Shown here: positions 59,448-64,000 of the stretch, piece after piece
Layout: the number at the start of each line of letters is the position of its first letter
Position numbering within the stretch: the first letter of the stretch is position 1
NCBI GenBank assembly: GCA_964493325.1
Contig: CAZBMD010000002.1
Location: forward strand, 193,930-257,929
Direction of reading: 5' to 3'
DNA length: 64,000 nucleotides
Origin: CAZBMD01 sp964493325
Lineage (GTDB): Bacteria; Babelota; Babeliae; Babelales; RVW-14
Notes under the pieces: model-generated
What the model was told of the DNA's origin: nothing
The model's database searches: none
The model's input: the letters and a program-made list of their open reading frames with translations, nothing else
Position numbers and translations under genes: made by a program

Positions 59448-61820
59448 ATGATTGATAAAAAAAATGGCTACCGGTCGTTGACGCTGTCGCAGGCAGCGCC
59501 GTGTAGCTACACCAAAGAGGTTTTGGGCGTTACACTGGGCGGAGCCATGCTTTATGTTCTGGCAGCGCTTGCTTCGTATCACGAAACAGACAGTTCGTTT
59601 TTCTATTTTTCTTCTCAGCCTGAAGTCACGCGCAACTGGGCCGGTGGGCTTGGTGCAGAGCTTTCGGCACTTGTCTTTTTTCTTTTTGGTATTGCGGCTT
59701 ATCTGCTGGTTGCCATGTTTTGCCTCTATGCCTACCTGTTATTTTTTAACTACCCACTCAAGCAGGAGCGCCTTCGCTTTTTTGCTTTTGTAACATCTCT
59801 TGTTTCTGCCTGCGCGCTGTGTGCGCTTTTTAATTGCGACCCTGTAGCATCCCCCGCGGGCGGTTTGCTGGGATATTTTTTGCAAACGCATGGTATTGCG
59901 CTTTTGGGCGAGCAGGGAAGCCTTATTTTTTTTGGTGCTGTTTTGTGGATCAGCTTGACGACGGTGTGCCGGTTTCCTCTTCTGGGAATTGTTCGCTGGG
60001 TGTGGCATCAAGCAGTTGTTGGCATCTGTTTGATGGCGCTTGCGTGCAAACAATTGGTGAGCCGAGTTTTTTCGCTGTATCGCTTGCTTGACAGGCGAGG
60101 CGATGCTATCGATCAAGAGGTAGCTGCTGCTGGAGGCGCGCAAAAAGATAATGATGATTTTTTTGATCTACTTGATAATAAGGGCTGCTCTATTGATGAA
60201 AGTGTTGTTGCTGCAGGGGGTGATGAGGCAGTTTTGCTTGATCATGCGGTACGAAGGACCAGTGACTTTTTTAAATTTTTGCATGTAAAAATAGTGCGTT
60301 TGCCCAACTCGCGTTTTGCTCGGAGTGCCTATTTATCAACACATGGAAAAAAAGGTGAATCGTGGCACGAGGTGGTTGTGCGCGAAGCTGAAAAAGCAAA
60401 GAAAAAAATGCCGAACTACCTGCTGCCCGAGGTGACCTATTTTACTGCTCCCTTGCCACCGCAAGATGCTTTGCGCGTGCAAGAAGAGGGTGCAGCTCGA
60501 GGTCACAAGCTTGAAGAAAAACTGTTGCATTTTGGGATTAAAGGCAAGGTGACTGCAATCAAGCCTGGGCCGGTTATTACGCTGTTTGAATATTCGCCAG
60601 AGATTGATAGCAAGATTAGTAAAATTATTGCGCTTGAAGATGATCTTGCACTTGCTTTGACGGCGCACAGCATCCGCATTATTGCGCCAATCCCTGGTCG
60701 CAACGTGGTGGGGTTTGAAATTGCAAACCAAGAGCGCCTTGATATTTTTATTGCGCAGCCCATGAGTTCAGCGGCGTTTACGCAAACAACTGCTCGTTTG
60801 CCGCTTGTTTTAGGCGTTGATGTGATTGGTGTGCCGGTTGTAGTTGATCTTGTTAGTATGCCGCATTTGCTGGTTGGTGGAGCTACCGGATCTGGAAAAT
60901 CGGTTGGGCTTGGTACCATGCTTGTTAGCTTGCTGTGTAAGTTGCGACCTGATGAATTGAAGTTAATTTTGGTTGATCCTAAGCGGCTTGAATTTACGCC
61001 GTATGCTGATGTGCCGCATCTACTTTTCCCTATTGTAACGCAGCCAACTGATGCTGCGCGGTGCCTCAAGTGGGTGGTGCAAGAGATGGAAAAACGTTAT
61101 CAAATTTTGGCAGAAACTGGTGTGCGCAATATTCTTGAGTATCAAAAACTTGTAGGGCGTGGTGGCAAGGCTGGAGGCCCAGAGCTTAAGCCTATGCCTT
61201 TTATGGTGGTCATTATTGATGAGCTTGCTGATTTGATGATGGTTGCTGCTCGCGATGTAGAAACATCAATTATTCGTATTGCCCAAATGGCACGAGCTGC
61301 CGGCATTCATTTAATTGTGGCAACACAACGGCCATCGGTTGATGTGGTTACCGGACTTATCAAGGCTAACTTTCCAAGCAGGATTGCGTTTCGCGTTTCT
61401 TCCAAAGTTGACTCTCGTACTATCCTAGATGCTCCTGGCGCGGAAAAATTGTTGGGACGGGGGGATATGCTTTTTATGAGTTCTGCATCGCCAGATTTAA
61501 AGCGTGTACACGGAGCATTTATGAGTGATCGCGAGATTGAAACGCTTGTTGATTATGTTCGCAGTCAGGCAAAGCCAGAGTATCTTGATTTGAATGATGT
61601 GTGTTTACGGCAGCAGGCTGAGCGCCCAGCAGAACCAGAAGATGAACTGTATGATGTTGTTGTTGAGTTTGTAAAAAAGAATGATGAAATTTCAATTTCA
61701 ATGTTGCAACGACAATATCGTATTGGATTTAATCGGTCAGCTCGATTGATTGAAAAGCTTGAGCTTGATGGCCTTATTGCGCCTGCGCAAGGGAGTAAGC
61801 CGCGCAAGGTATTGCGCTAA
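59448..61820 (+). CDS. ftsK: DNA translocase FtsK/SpoIIIE
   Basis: FtsK moves DNA during chromosome segregation at the septum. The 790-residue protein has a membrane domain with four hydrophobic segments (residues about 20-200), a linker, the motor with Walker A GGATGSGKSVGLG near residue 479 and Walker B VVIIDELADLMMVAAR near 588, and a C-terminal winged-helix gamma domain (ISISMLQRQYRIGFNRSARL). The ATG at 59448 follows GAGAGGGG; the frame is open from 59400. It is divergent from the AAA gene. murF follows after about 90 bases. Confidence 0.95.
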   Translation: MIDKKNGYRSLTLSQAAPCSYTKEVLGVTLGGAMLYVLAALASYHETDSSFFYFSSQPEVTRNWAGGLGAELSALVFFLFGIAAYLLVAMFCLYAYLLFFNYPLKQERLRFFAFVTSLVSACALCALFNCDPVASPAGGLLGYFLQTHGIALLGEQGSLIFFGAVLWISLTTVCRFPLLGIVRWVWHQAVVGICLMALACKQLVSRVFSLYRLLDRRGDAIDQEVAAAGGAQKDNDDFFDLLDNKGCSIDESVVAAGGDEAVLLDHAVRRTSDFFKFLHVKIVRLPNSRFARSAYLSTHGKKGESWHEVVVREAEKAKKKMPNYLLPEVTYFTAPLPPQDALRVQEEGAARGHKLEEKLLHFGIKGKVTAIKPGPVITLFEYSPEIDSKISKIIALEDDLALALTAHSIRIIAPIPGRNVVGFEIANQERLDIFIAQPMSSAAFTQTTARLPLVLGVDVIGVPVVVDLVSMPHLLVGGATGSGKSVGLGTMLVSLLCKLRPDELKLILVDPKRLEFTPYADVPHLLFPIVTQPTDAARCLKWVVQEMEKRYQILAETGVRNILEYQKLVGRGGKAGGPELKPMPFMVVIIDELADLMMVAARDVETSIIRIAQMARAAGIHLIVATQRPSVDVVTGLIKANFPSRIAFRVSSKVDSRTILDAPGAEKLLGRGDMLFMSSASPDLKRVHGAFMSDREIETLVDYVRSQAKPEYLDLNDVCLRQQAERPAEPEDELYDVVVEFVKKNDEISISMLQRQYRIGFNRSARLIEKLELDGLIAPAQGSKPRKVLR

Positions 61821-61910
61821 CTTGTTGACAAATATAGTAAAAGTCGTATTTTTTCCAGCAGTAGATATTATATAAAAAAAATTCGATTGTTCTGTGTGGA
61901 GAGAGTACGC

Positions 61911-63350
61911 ATGATTTTAAGTAAAAAATTTTTACAGAGTGTGCTTCCGCACGCATCATTTTTTATTGGCGTTAGTGCAGGATTTGACGAGCATTCCTTT
62001 GATGCACAGGATACAGAAGTTGGTGTTTCAATTGACAGTAGGACGCTTGAGTCACAAGAACTTTTTTTTGCGGTCAAGGGAGCTGTGTGCGATGGTAATG
62101 ATTTTATTGCCCAGGCGCTTGAGCGTGGAGCGTGTGGCGTTGTGACAGAACGCTATCCAGAGACTGTCGATGCAAAGCTTCTTGCCGGCAAGATTGTCAT
62201 TGTTGTTGCAGATGTTCTTGAAGCGCTTATTGCGCTTGCTCGTGCATGGCGAGCACAATTTACCATCCCCATTGTTGGGATTACCGGATCGATTGGCAAG
62301 ACGACGACCAAGGAAATGACGCGCAGTATTTTGCAGGCTGCAGGAGTAAAATCATTTGTTTCTTACAAAAATCAGAACAATATTATTGGTCTTTGTCTGA
62401 ATATTTTAAAGATGCATTCAGATGTTGCAGTTGGTGTTTTTGAAGTTAGCCTCTATCACAAAGGTGTGATTGCAAAACTTGCAGACATTTTACGGCCTAC
62501 AATTGGCCTTATTACGCGGCTTGCTCACGCTCACATTCAACATGTTGGCTCACTTACAGATATCGCGCGCGAAAAACAGGCGCTTTTTACGTTTTTTGAA
62601 AACCAGCATGTTGGTATTGTTTTTGGCGATCAGCCGCTTTTGTCTAATGCCACCTATAAACATCCAATTGCCAAATTTGGCTTCAAAATGAAAAATTTAT
62701 TTCAAGCGCGCAAAGTTTCGGTTGAGCAGGATGAGCAAGGCTTATTGAGTACCAGTTTTATGTTGACATGGTACCATAAAAAAGTAGCAGTTCGCTTGCG
62801 TGGTAATCATCAGGGGCTTGTTCACAATGCACTTGCAGCAAGTACCCTTGCCTATTTTTTACAGATTCCGCTCGAAGCGGTGGTCAGTGGCCTTGCTGCG
62901 TACCAAAGTTTTGAAAATAGATATCAATTTATGCCGCTAAAAACTGGCCGGGGTCAGCTTATCAGTGACTGTTACAACGCAAATCCAGAAAGCGTACGAG
63001 CAGCGCTCAATGCTTTTCATGGACTAAAAGTGCCAGACCAAAAAATTGCAGTCCTTGGTGACATGCTTGAGCTTGGACAAAAAGAGGCGTATTGGCATCG
63101 CCAAGTTGGTCGTATGTTATGCAAAACAGCATCAATTAACCAACTGATTTTGGTTGGTGATCGGGCGTCATTAATTGCAAAAACAGCACCGCGCGGCATG
63201 TTTATTGAGTATGCTGCTGACTGGCAAGCTGCTTTGCGTATTCTGGAAAACAAGCTTGCGCATGGCAATCCTTCGGTTCTTGTTAAAGGGTCGCGCGGTA
63301 TGCAGCTTGATAAGCTTGTTGAGGTTGTTGCCGGGGCTTCTGCTATTTAG
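61911..63350 (+). CDS. murF: UDP-N-acetylmuramoyl-tripeptide-D-alanyl-D-alanine ligase
   Basis: MurF adds D-Ala-D-Ala to the peptidoglycan precursor. The N-terminal part contains the substrate-binding SIDSRTLESQELFFAVKG, the ATP-binding loop GITGSIGKTTTKEMT near residue 122 and DCYNANPESVRAAL near 350. The 479 residues are standard. The ATG at 61911 follows GGAGAGAG; the frame is open from 61887. It overlaps the convergent ankyrin gene by 4 bases. A wall-precursor enzyme fits with rodA and uppP elsewhere in the window. Confidence 0.94.
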   Translation: MILSKKFLQSVLPHASFFIGVSAGFDEHSFDAQDTEVGVSIDSRTLESQELFFAVKGAVCDGNDFIAQALERGACGVVTERYPETVDAKLLAGKIVIVVADVLEALIALARAWRAQFTIPIVGITGSIGKTTTKEMTRSILQAAGVKSFVSYKNQNNIIGLCLNILKMHSDVAVGVFEVSLYHKGVIAKLADILRPTIGLITRLAHAHIQHVGSLTDIAREKQALFTFFENQHVGIVFGDQPLLSNATYKHPIAKFGFKMKNLFQARKVSVEQDEQGLLSTSFMLTWYHKKVAVRLRGNHQGLVHNALAASTLAYFLQIPLEAVVSGLAAYQSFENRYQFMPLKTGRGQLISDCYNANPESVRAALNAFHGLKVPDQKIAVLGDMLELGQKEAYWHRQVGRMLCKTASINQLILVGDRASLIAKTAPRGMFIEYAADWQAALRILENKLAHGNPSVLVKGSRGMQLDKLVEVVAGASAI

Positions 63351-64000
63351 CTATTACCTTGCAGATGGGTGTTTTTACCAAAATTAAAGAGATTCAGGGG
63401 GCTGAAGAAAAAGTTATGCTTTTGCCAGCTGAATCTTTTTTTCTGTAAATCAATGAGATGTACAGTCTTAAGTACATTAATAGCCGCTTGGTTGTTATTT
63501 TGCGCTGCAATTTCAAAAGGCGTGTACCCGTCCTTGTTACAGAGCGTGGTATTAGCTCCTTTTAAAAGAAGCATTTTTATCATCTCGGGTGTTCCTTTAG
63601 CTGCAGCAATGTGAAGGGCGGTGTTATGATTGTTGTCAACATGGCCGTCTATGTCTTTTATATTCCTGTCTAAAAAGAATTCAACAACATTGATGTGATT
63701 GTTTTTAATCGCTGCAAGAAAAGGAATTTCTTGGTTGGGGCCGGCGTTGTGCTCGCTTAAAGCTCCATGATTACATAATCGTTCAACGATTGCTGTGTAG
63801 CCGTTTTTAGCTGCAAGATATAAGGGCGTTTCACCATTTTTATTTCTGAGCCATCGTACGGTTGGAGCTTTTTGAAAAAATCCAAGAAAGCCACCAGTTT
63901 TTGTAGTCAAAGCATCAATGATAATTTCAGCAACTTTTTGGTCTTTGTTGAGTAAGGCATAGTGCAGGGGAGTGTTGCCTAATTCATCTTGCACATTAGC
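63347..64000 (-). CDS. Ankyrin-repeat protein (5' end outside the window)
   Basis: The frame is open to the end of the window and probably starts beyond it. At least four ankyrin repeats are seen: LGNTPLHYALLNKD, NGETPLYLAAKNGYTAIV, NTALHIAAAKGTPEMIKML and DGYTPFEIAAQNNNQAAI. A basic, aromatic C-terminal tail (FSWQKHNFFFSPLNLF) follows. The apparent GTG start at 63994 lies inside a repeat, so it is not the true start. Ankyrin proteins are common as host-interacting proteins in intracellular bacteria; export is not visible here because the N-terminus is missing. Confidence 0.88.
   Translation of the reverse strand, partial: ANVQDELGNTPLHYALLNKDQKVAEIIIDALTTKTGGFLGFFQKAPTVRWLRNKNGETPLYLAAKNGYTAIVERLCNHGALSEHNAGPNQEIPFLAAIKNNHINVVEFFLDRNIKDIDGHVDNNHNTALHIAAAKGTPEMIKMLLLKGANTTLCNKDGYTPFEIAAQNNNQAAINVLKTVHLIDLQKKRFSWQKHNFFFSPLNLFNFGKNTHLQGNS

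Overview
The window reads as a piece of a small, host-associated Gram-negative genome. The best guess is a member of Candidatus Dependentiae (TM6) or a similar protist endosymbiont. This is inferred from the mix of genes, not from a marker-gene comparison. Housekeeping genes (sbcC, rodA, HU, tatD, gapA, hflX, dnaE, tsf-pyrH-frr, rpmF-plsX, gltX, fab genes, uppP, ftsK, murF) sit among many proteins with signal peptides and no obvious metabolic role. There are outer-membrane barrel proteins ending in Phe, an ankyrin-repeat protein, a Fic fragment and an AAA-ATPase/PD-(D/E)XK protein of the type common in endosymbionts.

Layout. 1-5.4 kb: a tiny acidic secreted peptide, sbcC (-), rodA (+) and an unknown secreted protein. 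5.4-12.2 kb: GT28-like glycosyltransferase, CPBP protease and HU (-); tatD (+); then a minus-strand operon of zinc-ribbon protein, RNase H, SpoIID and YdjM-like protein behind a CAT-anticodon tRNA. 12.3-24 kb: secreted zinc-finger-like protein, GNAT, DJ-1, hflX, gapA, a lone carboxyltransferase, a TPR-like protein, dnaE and an orphan UgpB-like binding protein. 24-30 kb: a cation exchanger, a secreted PP2C phosphatase, a secreted alpha/beta hydrolase, and three tandem genes that share leader and signal peptide but encode unrelated mature proteins. 30-40 kb: tsf-pyrH-frr (-), then rpmF-plsX-TPR-gltX-fabD-fabG-acpP-fabF (+). 40-56 kb: an accessory surface/secretion region with a secreted cysteine-protease-like protein, three homologous outer-membrane barrel genes each followed by a large secreted helical protein, a Fic remnant and a secreted histone-H1-like protein. 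56-64 kb: uppP flanked by palindromic elements, the AAA/PD-(D/E)XK gene, ftsK, murF and a partial ankyrin gene.

Three things stand out. First, the barrel/secreted-helical-protein pairs at 41-56 kb look like a surface system that I do not recognise. Second, the array at 27.6-30.1 kb carries copies of the 3' end of frr between its genes, which records how it was duplicated. Third, several secreted proteins have eukaryote-like or host-directed folds (PP2C, C-H-D protease-like, zinc-finger-like, histone-like, HIT), as expected of effectors in an intracellular lifestyle. Delivery to a host is inference throughout.

One 100-N assembly gap (43808-43907) lies inside a tandem repeat and artificially breaks the reading frame of its gene.
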